Positions 1-8,734 of a stretch of 55,251 nt of DNA are shown piece by piece (the stretch's first letter is position 1; the number at the start of each line of letters is the position of its first letter). Origin of the DNA: Caldisericota bacterium (lineage in GTDB: Bacteria > Caldisericota > Caldisericia > Caldisericales > Caldisericaceae); the NCBI GenBank assembly GCA_030621215.1, contig JAUXIC010000003.1:1-55251 (forward strand), in the 5' to 3' direction. The notes below the pieces were generated by a model that did no database searches, was not told where the DNA came from, and was given only the letters and a program-made list of their open reading frames with translations. A program made the translations under genes and the position numbers.

Positions 1-638
1 ACAATACAACAATTGTTGGCGGAAAAGGAAACAAAAAAGATATAGATGCAAGAATCAACCAGATTAAAGAACAAGTTAAAACAACAACTTCAAATTATGA
101 TAAAGAAAAACTGGAAGAAAGGCTTGCAAAACTTGCTGGCGGCGTTGCAATCATTAAGGTAGGTGGTGCTACAGAAACAGAGATGAAAGAAATGAAACAT
201 AGAGTAGAAGACGCAGTAGCCGCAACAAAAGCAGCTCTCGCGGAAGGCATTGTAGCAGGTGGGGGAACAGCATATTTAAACACGCTCTCTGCTCTTGATA
301 AAATTAAAGCAGAAGGAGACGAAAAAACAGGTATTGAAATTGTAAAAAAAGCGCTAAAAGAACCATTAAAACTTATCGCACAGAATGCAGGATACGACGG
401 AGTTATTGCGCTTCATAAAGTACTGGATTCTAAAAACAACATAGGGTTTAATGCAGACACAGGAAAATTCGAAGATATGTTCAAGGCAGGTATTATCGAC
501 CCACTCAAAGTTGTAAGAATTGCTCTACAAAATGCAGAAAGCATTGCATCACTCCTTATAAGCACAGAATCCATCGTTTCAAGTATTCCCAAAGAAGAAA
601 AACCAATGCCGGCTGCTCCACAGTATCCAGGATATTAA
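1..638 (+). CDS. groEL: 60 kDa chaperonin GroEL, C-terminal part (truncated by window start)
   Basis: Frame 3 is open from the window edge ([24 protein letters not shown]...[42 protein letters not shown]...), classic GroEL sequence; the listed ORF at 183 is only an internal Met. Confidence 0.97.
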   Translation, partial: NTTIVGGKGNKKDIDARINQIKEQVKTTTSNYDKEKLEERLAKLAGGVAIIKVGGATETEMKEMKHRVEDAVAATKAALAEGIVAGGGTAYLNTLSALDKIKAEGDEKTGIEIVKKALKEPLKLIAQNAGYDGVIALHKVLDSKNNIGFNADTGKFEDMFKAGIIDPLKVVRIALQNAESIASLLISTESIVSSIPKEEKPMPAAPQYPGY

Positions 639-653
639 TATCTGAAAATAGAA

Positions 654-687
654 TAAAAAATGCCTCTCGTAACGGGAGGCATTTTTA
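654..687 (+). terminator. Rho-independent terminator after groEL
   Basis: aaaaaaTGCCTCtcgtaacggGAGGCAttttta: GC stem followed by T run. Confidence 0.8.
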
Positions 688-909
688 TATCAAATCTTTA
701 TGATGGGATATACAGATAATATTTTACACAAACTTTTTTTGCTAAAATCCGCAGGTTAAACAAAGAATCCAAACCCACATATTACAGAGAAGCAATTCTT
801 AACGTAATCTCCATAAAAATACGGCACACCCATTTTAAATACTTCCTCAAAACATTGCTTTTATTGCAAATCTTGAATCCTATTATATAATGATAACGGG
901 GAGGAGAGT

Positions 910-1782
910 GTGATGAATGAAACAACTAATATTGTTAGTGTCATAAATATTTTATTCTGGTTTTTTATAATTCTTACATTGCTCAGTCCTTGGTTTAAGC
1001 AAAAAAATCTGGAAAGCGCACGCCTTACATTAATACACAAAATAGAAAAAAAGAGAAAATCGCGGGTTATCGCACTTATCCACAGACAGGAAACAATGGC
1101 CTTGCTCGGTTTCCCGATAATGAAATACATAAATATAGAAGACTCGGAAGCAATACTTCGGGCTATAAGGCTGACGCCAAATAAAATGCCCATAGATATT
1201 GTCCTGCACACCCCGGGAGGATTAGTCCTTGCAACAGAGCAGATTGCCCATGCACTGGTGCAACACAAAGGAAAAGTCAGCGTATTTATTCCCCATTACG
1301 CAATGAGCGGAGGAACATTGCTTTCTCTTGCCGCCGACGAGATTGTAATGGATGAAAACGCTGTTTTAGGCCCTGTAGATCCACAGCTGGGACAGTATCC
1401 TGCTTCTTCCATTTTGAAAGTTTTAAAGGAAAAAAACAAAAATAAAATAGACGATGAGACACTAATTTTAGCAGATATAGCAAAAAAAGCTGAGCGTCAA
1501 GTAAAAACATTTGTCACAACAATACTCATCTCAAATGACTATCCTAAAAAGAAAGCCGAACAAATTGCAAAAATATTGACAGAAGGCAAATGGACACATG
1601 ATTATCCCATTACATATCAGGAAGCAGGAAAACTAGGATTGCATGTTTCTAAAAACATGCCAGAAGAAGTCTACTTACTAATGAACTTATACCCCCAAAA
1701 TCCAGCTTTAAGACCGTCTGTCTCCTATGTGCCTCTTCCATATAAACAACCAAAGAAGGCACCAAAAAAACCATCAAAATGA
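910..1782 (+). CDS. SDH/ClpP-like membrane serine protease (DUF114 family)
   Basis: N-terminal TM segment, LHTPGGLVLATEQIA and HYAMSGGTLLSLAADEIVMDENAVLGPVDPQ motifs; SD ggggaggag before ATG. Confidence 0.85.
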   Translation: MMNETTNIVSVINILFWFFIILTLLSPWFKQKNLESARLTLIHKIEKKRKSRVIALIHRQETMALLGFPIMKYINIEDSEAILRAIRLTPNKMPIDIVLHTPGGLVLATEQIAHALVQHKGKVSVFIPHYAMSGGTLLSLAADEIVMDENAVLGPVDPQLGQYPASSILKVLKEKNKNKIDDETLILADIAKKAERQVKTFVTTILISNDYPKKKAEQIAKILTEGKWTHDYPITYQEAGKLGLHVSKNMPEEVYLLMNLYPQNPALRPSVSYVPLPYKQPKKAPKKPSK

Positions 1783-2063
1783 ATAACACACTGAACATCA
1801 ATAAAGTCGAAAGAATTGCAAGAGTAGGGATAGGGATTCTAATTTTCTATCTTGGCACCCAGGTAACAAATATCAAAAATTTATTCGATGCAGGATACTA
1901 TATATCCCCATCGGCAAAATATCTATTTGCACGGATAATTGCCTCATCTCCAAATATTTTTAGAATTACTGGCTGGTTTATCGGATTCGTTCTTATTTTT
2001 ACAGGGATCAATGGCTTCTGTCCTTTCTATAAACTGTTCCATGTCAATACAAATAAAAATTAA
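1779..2063 (+). CDS. Small membrane protein, DUF2892-like
   Basis: 94 aa, two hydrophobic segments, ...GINGFCPFYKLF ending; ATGA overlap with upstream gene. Confidence 0.7.
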   Translation: MNNTLNINKVERIARVGIGILIFYLGTQVTNIKNLFDAGYYISPSAKYLFARIIASSPNIFRITGWFIGFVLIFTGINGFCPFYKLFHVNTNKN

Positions 2064-2094
2064 AGCGTCAAAATATATTTTGACGCTTTAATTT
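2057..2094. terminator. 38-bp perfect palindrome, probable bidirectional terminator
   Basis: aaattaaagcgtcaaaatatattttgacgctttaattt is self-complementary; lies between convergent genes and includes the stop codon of 1779..2063. Confidence 0.75.
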
Positions 2095-2113
2095 AAAAAT
2101 CCTTGTCAAAAAT

Positions 2114-2719
2114 TTACTTTACGAGGATTTTTTTAATAAAGAAGATTCTTCTAAACCAATATTCTTTTGTTTTACGAAAACCTATTTTATTAAACGCACA
2201 AATTGAATCCTTATTGCAAGAATCTATTGCAACACAAGCCCTTGAATATCCATGTTCCTTAAATACATCTATGACATATTTTGTTTCATTGTATATCAAG
2301 CCTAGTCCACGAAATTCTGGGAATGTAAAACAGTCAAAAAAATAGATATCGCCTTTTTTTAGCCGAAATAGTGAAAACTGTTCTGAAGAGAAAGCAAAAA
2401 AACAGTAAGAAGCAAGTTCTCCATTTACAAAAGAAGCAACAAGTTTTATTGTCACAGAAAGCCTGTATTTAAAAATACGGAGTTTTTCATATCCTAATTT
2501 TTCTTTAATCCTGGCTCGTAAAACAGACGGCAGCTCGTCAAAAGAATAAAATATTTTGCTTTCTGATTTTACTCTTGGCTTCATAATCTTTACCTCATCA
2601 AAGGGAAGCTCAAAATAATAAATAATGCCTTTTTCATAGATACTAGACTTTAACATTTTTAAAAAATTTTCAGGTCCTATACAAATCAAATAAAATAAAA
2701 GTAGTTTAATTCTTGTCAT
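2114..2719 (-). CDS. GNAT-family N-acetyltransferase-like protein
   Basis: FPEFRGLGLIYNETKYVIDVFKEHGYSRACVAIDSCNKDSICAFNKIGFRK resembles the GNAT acetyl-CoA binding region and C-terminal motif. Confidence 0.65.
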   Translation of the reverse strand: MTRIKLLLFYLICIGPENFLKMLKSSIYEKGIIYYFELPFDEVKIMKPRVKSESKIFYSFDELPSVLRARIKEKLGYEKLRIFKYRLSVTIKLVASFVNGELASYCFFAFSSEQFSLFRLKKGDIYFFDCFTFPEFRGLGLIYNETKYVIDVFKEHGYSRACVAIDSCNKDSICAFNKIGFRKTKEYWFRRIFFIKKILVK

Positions 2720-2732
2720 ATTTCATTATAAT
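2705..2732 (+). promoter_or_regulatory. Putative promoter, TATAAT 6 nt before start codon of next gene
   Basis: TTTAAT-N16-TATAAT; ATG at 2739; no SD. Confidence 0.45.
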
Positions 2733-2738
2733 ATAAGC

Positions 2739-3116
2739 ATGGAAATCACAAAAGAACAATTTGAAGAAATAATTAAAGATAGCCTGGAGGAAATACCTGA
2801 CTACTTTAAAAAACATATTCAAAATCTTGAGTTCCTTACTATGGACTACCCAACAGTAGACATGTTGAAAAGAGTACATCTCTATAAAAAAGGTACTTTG
2901 CTTGGATTATACGAAGGGATACCTCTTAGAAAAAGAGGGCCGGGATATCAAGGAGTACTTCCAGACCGCATAATACTGTTTATCATCCCAATTCTTCATG
3001 AAGCAAATAGAAAAAAAATACCACTTAAAGAAAAAGTTAAAAAAGTATTAATGCATGAAATTGGCCACTACTTCGGCCTCTCGGAAAAAGAGTTAAGAGA
3101 AATGGGGATTAGATGA
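2739..3116 (+). CDS. Zincin-like metallopeptidase (DUF1025-type)
   Basis: LMHEIGHYFGLSEKELREMGI; HExxH motif near C-terminus, typical ~125 aa family. Confidence 0.85.
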   Translation: MEITKEQFEEIIKDSLEEIPDYFKKHIQNLEFLTMDYPTVDMLKRVHLYKKGTLLGLYEGIPLRKRGPGYQGVLPDRIILFIIPILHEANRKKIPLKEKVKKVLMHEIGHYFGLSEKELREMGIR

Positions 3117-4327
3117 AATTTAGGCGTATAATCAAAAAAAATCTATTTGCACTCCTTATATTAATATTTGTATTTTCGACCGCAGAAACACTAAATGAAG
3201 CCAACTACACCCCTCACCAAACACCATTCCCTGTTCAAAAAGAATGGGGAGCAATGGATATGTTAAAAAATGGGGGAACAATAGAGATACACCGTACTGC
3301 ACGGCCAGAAACACTAAAAGGACTATATATAACGGGTTGGACTGCAGGTCTTGACCGGTTTGGCGATTACATAAAAATTGCAAAAGAAACTGAAATAAAT
3401 ACATTCATCATAGATATAAAAGATGCAACGGGCTATCTCTCTTACGAATCAACTGTGCCTCTTTCAAAAGATATAAATTCTTCACTCAAAAAAATAAATA
3501 ATATACAAAAGATTGTTGCACAGTGCAAAGAAAATGACATCTATCCTGTTGCAAGAATTGTTGTATTCAAGGATCCGCTTCTCGCTGCCAAAAGAAAAGA
3601 TCTCGTAATCAAAAAGAGCAACGGAGCAATCTATTACGATAGAAGCAATATTTCCTGGGTCGATCCGTATTCAGAAATAGTATGGCAATACAATGTAGAT
3701 ATAGCGGAAGAAGCTATTTCAATGGGATTCGAAGAAATACAGTTTGATTACATACGTTTTCCTGCTGTGTCAAATAGTATAGAGCTTTTATATCCTTACA
3801 ATAAAAAATCCATTTCGAAAGAAGATAATATCCAGTTATTTCTTAAATATGCAAAAGACCGGATACATAAATATAGAGTAAAATTAGAAGTGGATATATT
3901 TGGTTTAGTGTTATCTGCAACAGATGATTTGGGAATAGGCCAAAATCTTGAAAAATTAGCTCTCTACGCTGATTATTTATGTCCCATGGTTTACCCGTCG
4001 CATTATGCGCGGGGAAGTTATGGCATCAAAGATCCCGATGCCCATCCGTACGAAACAATTCTTAAGACCCTTCAGGATGGGACAAAGCGTCTCAAAGCAG
4101 TCGATTCAAAATGCAAACTTATACCGTATCTTCAGGATTTTTCATTGTACCATTTTTACGGGAAAAATGAGGTGCAATTACAAAAAAAGGCAGTTTATGA
4201 CAATGGGATAACCGATTGGTTTTTATGGAACGCAGCAAACATATATACAATAGATGCGTTAGAAAAAAAACAGCAAAATAAATTTATTAAATTGAAGCAG
4301 CAAGTTATAATAAACTGTAAACAATGA
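3113..4327 (+). CDS. Secreted putative glycoside hydrolase (DUF4015 type)
   Basis: N-terminal hydrophobic signal; GLYITGWTAGL...FIIDIKDATGYLSYES, EEIQFDYIRFP, DYLCPMVYPSHYARGSYG motifs. Confidence 0.85.
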   Translation: MKFRRIIKKNLFALLILIFVFSTAETLNEANYTPHQTPFPVQKEWGAMDMLKNGGTIEIHRTARPETLKGLYITGWTAGLDRFGDYIKIAKETEINTFIIDIKDATGYLSYESTVPLSKDINSSLKKINNIQKIVAQCKENDIYPVARIVVFKDPLLAAKRKDLVIKKSNGAIYYDRSNISWVDPYSEIVWQYNVDIAEEAISMGFEEIQFDYIRFPAVSNSIELLYPYNKKSISKEDNIQLFLKYAKDRIHKYRVKLEVDIFGLVLSATDDLGIGQNLEKLALYADYLCPMVYPSHYARGSYGIKDPDAHPYETILKTLQDGTKRLKAVDSKCKLIPYLQDFSLYHFYGKNEVQLQKKAVYDNGITDWFLWNAANIYTIDALEKKQQNKFIKLKQQVIINCKQ

Positions 4328-4342
4328 ACAAGGAAAGGAAAG

Positions 4343-5746
4343 ATGAGAGAAATTAAAGAACATCCTGTACTGGATTTCAAAAAACAGGGAAAAATTCATT
4401 TTGTATTCGAGGGCAAAGAAATAGAGGCATATCAAAATGAAACGATTGCAATGGCATTGTATCGAAACGACTTGAATGTATTCTCTGAAAGCACTAAACT
4501 CCACAGGCCAAGAGGAATGTTCTGCGCAATAGGAAAATGCTCATCCTGTATGATGCGGGTAAACGGCATACCCAATATAAAAACATGCGTACTTCCCGTA
4601 AGAGAAAAAATGGTTGTTGAAAGACAAAATGGAATGGGAGAAAAACCAGACAAGATCGAACATTTCCCGCCTCCAATCGAAATAAATAGAGACATAGTCA
4701 TTATTGGCGGAGGACCAGCAGGCTTAAGCGCCGCAATTACGCTTAAAAAATACGGAGTGTCGCCGTTAATCGTTGAACAAAATCCACTTCTTGGAGGGCA
4801 GCTTATCAAACAAACGCATAAATTCTTTGGTTCGGAAAGAGAGAAAGCAGGAACAAGAGGCATAAAAATCGCGTCCGAAATGATTAACACAATAAAAAAA
4901 GAGAATATTGAAAATTTTGTAAGCAGTGCTGTATTCGGCTTCTATCCCCCTGATACAATTGGTGTATTCAAAAAAAATCAATTTGTAAAAATTAGAAGCA
5001 AATATTTTATATTCGCCACAGGAGCCGCAGAGAAAATGATACCATTCCCGGGAAATGATATTCCAGGAGTATTCGGCGCAGGCGCAGCACAAACATTAAC
5101 GAATGTCTTCGGCATAAAACCAGGAAAATCTATCTTAATGGTGGGAGCAGGAAATGTTGGCCTGATTGTTTCATACCAAATGCTTCAGGCTGGTATCAAC
5201 GTAAAAGGAGTAATCGAAGCTCTGCCCGGCATTGGAGGGTACTTTGTACATGCAGCAAAACTCAGACGCTTTAATGTACCAATCCTTACCAGCACAACAA
5301 TTAAAGAGGTAAACGGAAACAAACATGTTGAACAGGCAGTGACAATAGGCCTTGATGAAAAATTCAACGAAATTCCCGGCACAGAAAAAACATGGGATGT
5401 GGATACAGTATGTCTCTCTACGGGCCTTATACCATCAGTAACATTGCTTGCACAAGCAGGATGCCAATTAAAGTACGTGCCCTCTCTTAGCGGATATGTC
5501 CCAATAAGAAACAGGTTTCTTGAAACATCTCTTAAAAATACATTTGTAGCAGGAGATATTGATGGAATAGAAGAAGCATCAACCGCTATGATAGAAGGAA
5601 CAACTGCTGCATGCTCAGTGCTCATTAAAATGGGAAAAGATGCAACAAAAGAAAGAGAATCTTCTATAAAAGAATTGAACATATTACGAAGTGGGCCTTT
5701 CGGAAAAAAAATAAGAGAAGGACTGAAAGAGGTACAATATGAGTAA
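4343..5746 (+). CDS. Fused 2Fe-2S / NAD(FAD)-dependent oxidoreductase (sarcosine oxidase alpha / HcnA-HcnB-like)
   Basis: N-terminal HRPRGMFCAIGKCSSCMMRVNG 2Fe-2S domain, then IVIIGGGPAGLSAAITLKK FAD motif and FVAGDIDGIEEA. Confidence 0.85.
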   Translation: MREIKEHPVLDFKKQGKIHFVFEGKEIEAYQNETIAMALYRNDLNVFSESTKLHRPRGMFCAIGKCSSCMMRVNGIPNIKTCVLPVREKMVVERQNGMGEKPDKIEHFPPPIEINRDIVIIGGGPAGLSAAITLKKYGVSPLIVEQNPLLGGQLIKQTHKFFGSEREKAGTRGIKIASEMINTIKKENIENFVSSAVFGFYPPDTIGVFKKNQFVKIRSKYFIFATGAAEKMIPFPGNDIPGVFGAGAAQTLTNVFGIKPGKSILMVGAGNVGLIVSYQMLQAGINVKGVIEALPGIGGYFVHAAKLRRFNVPILTSTTIKEVNGNKHVEQAVTIGLDEKFNEIPGTEKTWDVDTVCLSTGLIPSVTLLAQAGCQLKYVPSLSGYVPIRNRFLETSLKNTFVAGDIDGIEEASTAMIEGTTAACSVLIKMGKDATKERESSIKELNILRSGPFGKKIREGLKEVQYE

Positions 5747-6233
5747 TTTTTTAAAGACAGGGTTTTTGAAAACAGAGGATATAAAAGAAAATTTTCCATC
5801 AGCGGAAAGAATCAAAAAAAAACCTGTTGCTATCATTGAATGCCCACAGGAAATCCCGTGTAACCCCTGCGTCACATCCTGCGCAGCACAGGCAGTCTCA
5901 ATGAAAACAATCAATAGCATTCCCGATATAGATTTTGATAAATGCATTGGCTGCGGAAACTGCATCAAAATTTGTCCGGGACTTGCAATCTTTCTTATAA
6001 ACATAAAAGATGGAAATGGGATAGTAAGCTTGCCATATGAAATGCTGCCGACACCAAAAAGAAGAGAAAAGGTTAACCTCTTGAATAGAAAAGGTGAAAA
6101 AATAGGAAAAGGAACAGTGACAAAAATTATTCTGCCGGAAAAAGACACAAGTGCTGCAATAATCACAGTACAGTTTAACGATCCGGAACTTGTGTATGAA
6201 GTAAGGAATATCGAGGTGCAAAATGAAAGATGA
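5739..6233 (+). CDS. 4Fe-4S ferredoxin-type subunit
   Basis: CIGCGNCIKICPG plus variant CPQEIPCNPCVTSC cluster. Confidence 0.8.
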   Translation: MSNFLKTGFLKTEDIKENFPSAERIKKKPVAIIECPQEIPCNPCVTSCAAQAVSMKTINSIPDIDFDKCIGCGNCIKICPGLAIFLINIKDGNGIVSLPYEMLPTPKRREKVNLLNRKGEKIGKGTVTKIILPEKDTSAAIITVQFNDPELVYEVRNIEVQNER

Positions 6234-6495
6234 AGAAATTATTATCTGCAGATGCGAAGATATTACGTTAAAAGAAATAAAAGATGCAATTCATAAAGGA
6301 TATAAAGATATTGAATCACTACGAAAATATTTACAACTAAGCGCAGGGCCTTGCCAGGGAAAAACATGCATTCCTCTAACAGAAAAAATTCTTGCACAAG
6401 AATTAAAAAAAAGAATTGATGAAATAGCAATGCCTACAACACGCCCGCCCGAAACTCCTGTGCCATTCGGAATATTTTCAAAGGCAAAGAAATGA
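6223..6495 (+). CDS. BFD-like (2Fe-2S) subunit
   Basis: IIICRCEDITLKEI...SAGPCQGKTC (CxC...CxxxxC). Confidence 0.85.
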   Translation: MKDEEIIICRCEDITLKEIKDAIHKGYKDIESLRKYLQLSAGPCQGKTCIPLTEKILAQELKKRIDEIAMPTTRPPETPVPFGIFSKAKK

Positions 6496-7625
6496 AAAAT
6501 CGTAACGTTGTAATCATTGGTGGAGGCATTACAGGACTTGCCGCCGCATACTACCTTGTTAAATCTGGCATTAAAAATATCTCTATTCTTGAAAAATCTT
6601 ACTTGGGCTCTGGATCCACAGGAAGATGTGGCTCAGGCATACGACAACAATTTACAACAAAAGAACATATCGTTTTAATGAAGGAGAGCGTAAAACTCTG
6701 GAAAGAATGGAATAATGACCTTCCAATACCCATTCATTTTGAACAAGGTGGTTATCTATGGCTTTTAAGCAATAAAAAAGAACTCGCCCAATATAAAGAA
6801 TACGTAACATACCAAAATACATTTGGCGTAGAGAGTATTATTATATCAGCTAAAGAAGCAAAAGAAATTGTACCGGATTTAAACACAGACAAGGTAATAG
6901 GAGCAAGTTGGTGCCATACAGATGGAAATGCATACCCTTTCGACGTAACAAACGCACTGCAAACATTTCTTAAAAGGGAAAAAGTAGAAATAAATACGTT
7001 TGAAGAAGTAAATAAAATTCATGTAAAAAATGATAAAATTCAAGAAGTAGTTACCAATAAAAACAGGTATGCAACAAATACTGTAATAAACGGTGCTGGA
7101 TACGGAGCAAAATATATAGGGCAATTAGCCGGATTAAACCTCCCATTGCAACCATACAGACATCAAATTGCAGCCAGCGAACCAATGAACAATTTTTTAG
7201 GCCCAATGATTGTAAAAGGCGGATTATATTTTTTACAAACTCATAGGGGAAGAATTGTAGGCGGGACAGACTTAAAGGAACCCCCGCTATCAAATTTAAA
7301 CTCAACGTTAAACTTCCTGGAAGAGTATTCAAAACAAATTATAAGTGTTTTGCCAATTATCTCTTCAGTAAACATAATGAAACAATGGGCAGGGTATTAC
7401 ATAGTAACACCTGATCGTCATCCAATATTAGGACCGACAAAAATAAATGGATTCGTACTGGGATGCGGATATTCAGGACATGGTTTCATGTTAGGCCCGG
7501 TTGTAGGCAAGCTTCTTGCCTCACTCATCGTTCATAAGAACATGTATATTGCTGAAGCAAACAATCTCACCTTAGAGCGCTTTAAAACAGGAAAACTCAT
7601 CAAGGAAAGAGCTGTAATTGGATAA
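6492..7625 (+). CDS. FAD-dependent oxidoreductase, DAO family (sarcosine oxidase beta / L-proline dehydrogenase beta-like)
   Basis: NVVIIGGGITGLAAAYYL, STGRCGSGIRQQF, GTDLKE, TPDRHPILGP...GCGYSGHGFMLGP. Confidence 0.88.
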   Translation: MKNRNVVIIGGGITGLAAAYYLVKSGIKNISILEKSYLGSGSTGRCGSGIRQQFTTKEHIVLMKESVKLWKEWNNDLPIPIHFEQGGYLWLLSNKKELAQYKEYVTYQNTFGVESIIISAKEAKEIVPDLNTDKVIGASWCHTDGNAYPFDVTNALQTFLKREKVEINTFEEVNKIHVKNDKIQEVVTNKNRYATNTVINGAGYGAKYIGQLAGLNLPLQPYRHQIAASEPMNNFLGPMIVKGGLYFLQTHRGRIVGGTDLKEPPLSNLNSTLNFLEEYSKQIISVLPIISSVNIMKQWAGYYIVTPDRHPILGPTKINGFVLGCGYSGHGFMLGPVVGKLLASLIVHKNMYIAEANNLTLERFKTGKLIKERAVIG

Positions 7626-7632
7626 ATAAAAA

Positions 7633-8106
7633 ATGAAAACACTCATCATTTACGTTTCAATACATCACGGCAATACCGAGAAAATTGCCAGAGCAATAAC
7701 TAAAGTTCTAAACGCAGATATAACAAACTTATCCAAGGTCAAAGCAAACATCCTCAATCAATACGATCTCATTGGATTTGGTTCCGGTATCTACTACGGA
7801 AAGCACTCCGGGGAATTGCTGAATTTTATAGACAGCTTAAACAACCAAAAAGGAAAAATGGCGTTCGTTTTTTCCACAAGCGGAATAGGTATCATCCCCA
7901 TAATAAATGATTTCAATAAATTTCTGCGAAAGGGATTGTTACAGAAAGGGTTTAAAATCATCGGGGAATTCGATTGCAGAGGATGGGATACATACCCGCT
8001 TATAGTAAAACCTTTCGGGGGCATTAGCAAGGGCAGGCCAAATAAAAAAGACATAGAAAGTGCCAAAAGATTTGCAACGCACTTAAAAAACACTCTTATT
8101 TTTTAA
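7633..8106 (+). CDS. Flavodoxin-family protein
   Basis: KTLIIYVSIHHGNTEKIARAI FMN phosphate loop; IGFGSGIYYGKHS. Confidence 0.85.
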   Translation: MKTLIIYVSIHHGNTEKIARAITKVLNADITNLSKVKANILNQYDLIGFGSGIYYGKHSGELLNFIDSLNNQKGKMAFVFSTSGIGIIPIINDFNKFLRKGLLQKGFKIIGEFDCRGWDTYPLIVKPFGGISKGRPNKKDIESAKRFATHLKNTLIF

Positions 8107-8131
8107 GAATAAAATATGACAGTTTTAAATG

Positions 8132-8542
8132 CTACTTCGTACAATACTTTCCACGCAATTTATCAAGGTCAAACATTAAAGAGGCCATTGGTCTATGAAT
8201 TTTGCCATCCTCATCTTCTACTTCAATCAAAAGTCTGACTTTCTTTGAATGTTTCTCATTAAGAAGTTTTTGCACCAGCCCTTTTATACTGGCTTCTGCC
8301 AAACAAATTTCACCTTCTTTTAATTCATAAGGAAGACTTTCTGAACTCAAAAATGTCGGAACAGCCTCAAATTCATTGCGGGGTATCTTAATCTTTATCG
8401 ACTTTATCACAGCTGTTTTTTTTCCTGTATTCGTAATTTTAATAACAAGAATCCTTAAGTTTTGGTTAAATTCATCATCAACAATTCTGCTAGAAAGAGC
8501 AATAGATAGTTTGGATTCATGTTTAAAAAATGATAAGCCCAA
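8132..8542 (-). CDS. Hypothetical protein; start probably TTG at 8542
   Basis: ORF listed to 8578, but gaggaggtgg SD lies inside it, about 8 nt before TTG; no family recognised. Confidence 0.5.
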   Translation of the reverse strand: MGLSFFKHESKLSIALSSRIVDDEFNQNLRILVIKITNTGKKTAVIKSIKIKIPRNEFEAVPTFLSSESLPYELKEGEICLAEASIKGLVQKLLNEKHSKKVRLLIEVEDEDGKIHRPMASLMFDLDKLRGKYCTK

Positions 8543-8650
8543 TTTTGCCACCTCCTCTTTATATGTATTATACGGCATTACTCAATTTATCTAAATCTAT
8601 CCCCAATTTCTCCTGAGATAAACAATAACCGGACAAAAAATTTTATCATA

Positions 8651-8678
8651 TTGACTTTTCTAAATAAACATATAAAAT
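8651..8678 (+). promoter_or_regulatory. Putative sigma70-type promoter for the regulator-acn-icd-aclBA operon
   Basis: TTGACT-N16-TAAAAT. Confidence 0.45.
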
Positions 8679-8689
8679 GCGGATGGTGT

Positions 8690-8725
8690 TAAAATTTTTT
8701 GTAAGCTGCTAAAATTTTTTGTAAG
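8690..8725 (+). repeat. 16-bp direct repeat, 20-bp period, in leader
   Basis: taaaattttttgtaag at 8690-8705 and 8710-8725. Confidence 0.9.
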
Positions 8726-8734
8726 GAGCAGAAA

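Noticed and set aside
861-1268. Antisense ORF of 135 aa (and many similar listed ORFs such as 4432..4890 -, 5684..6166 -, 10349..10780 -, 12942..13454 -, 28244..28654 +, 40730..41146 +, 52981..53409 +)
   Set aside because: They lie opposite strong, recognisable genes and show low-complexity Ser/Phe/Ile-rich shadow translations without SD or family motifs.
2103-2345. Plus-strand ORF of 80 aa
   Set aside because: Entirely antisense to the GNAT-like gene and begins in the terminator region.
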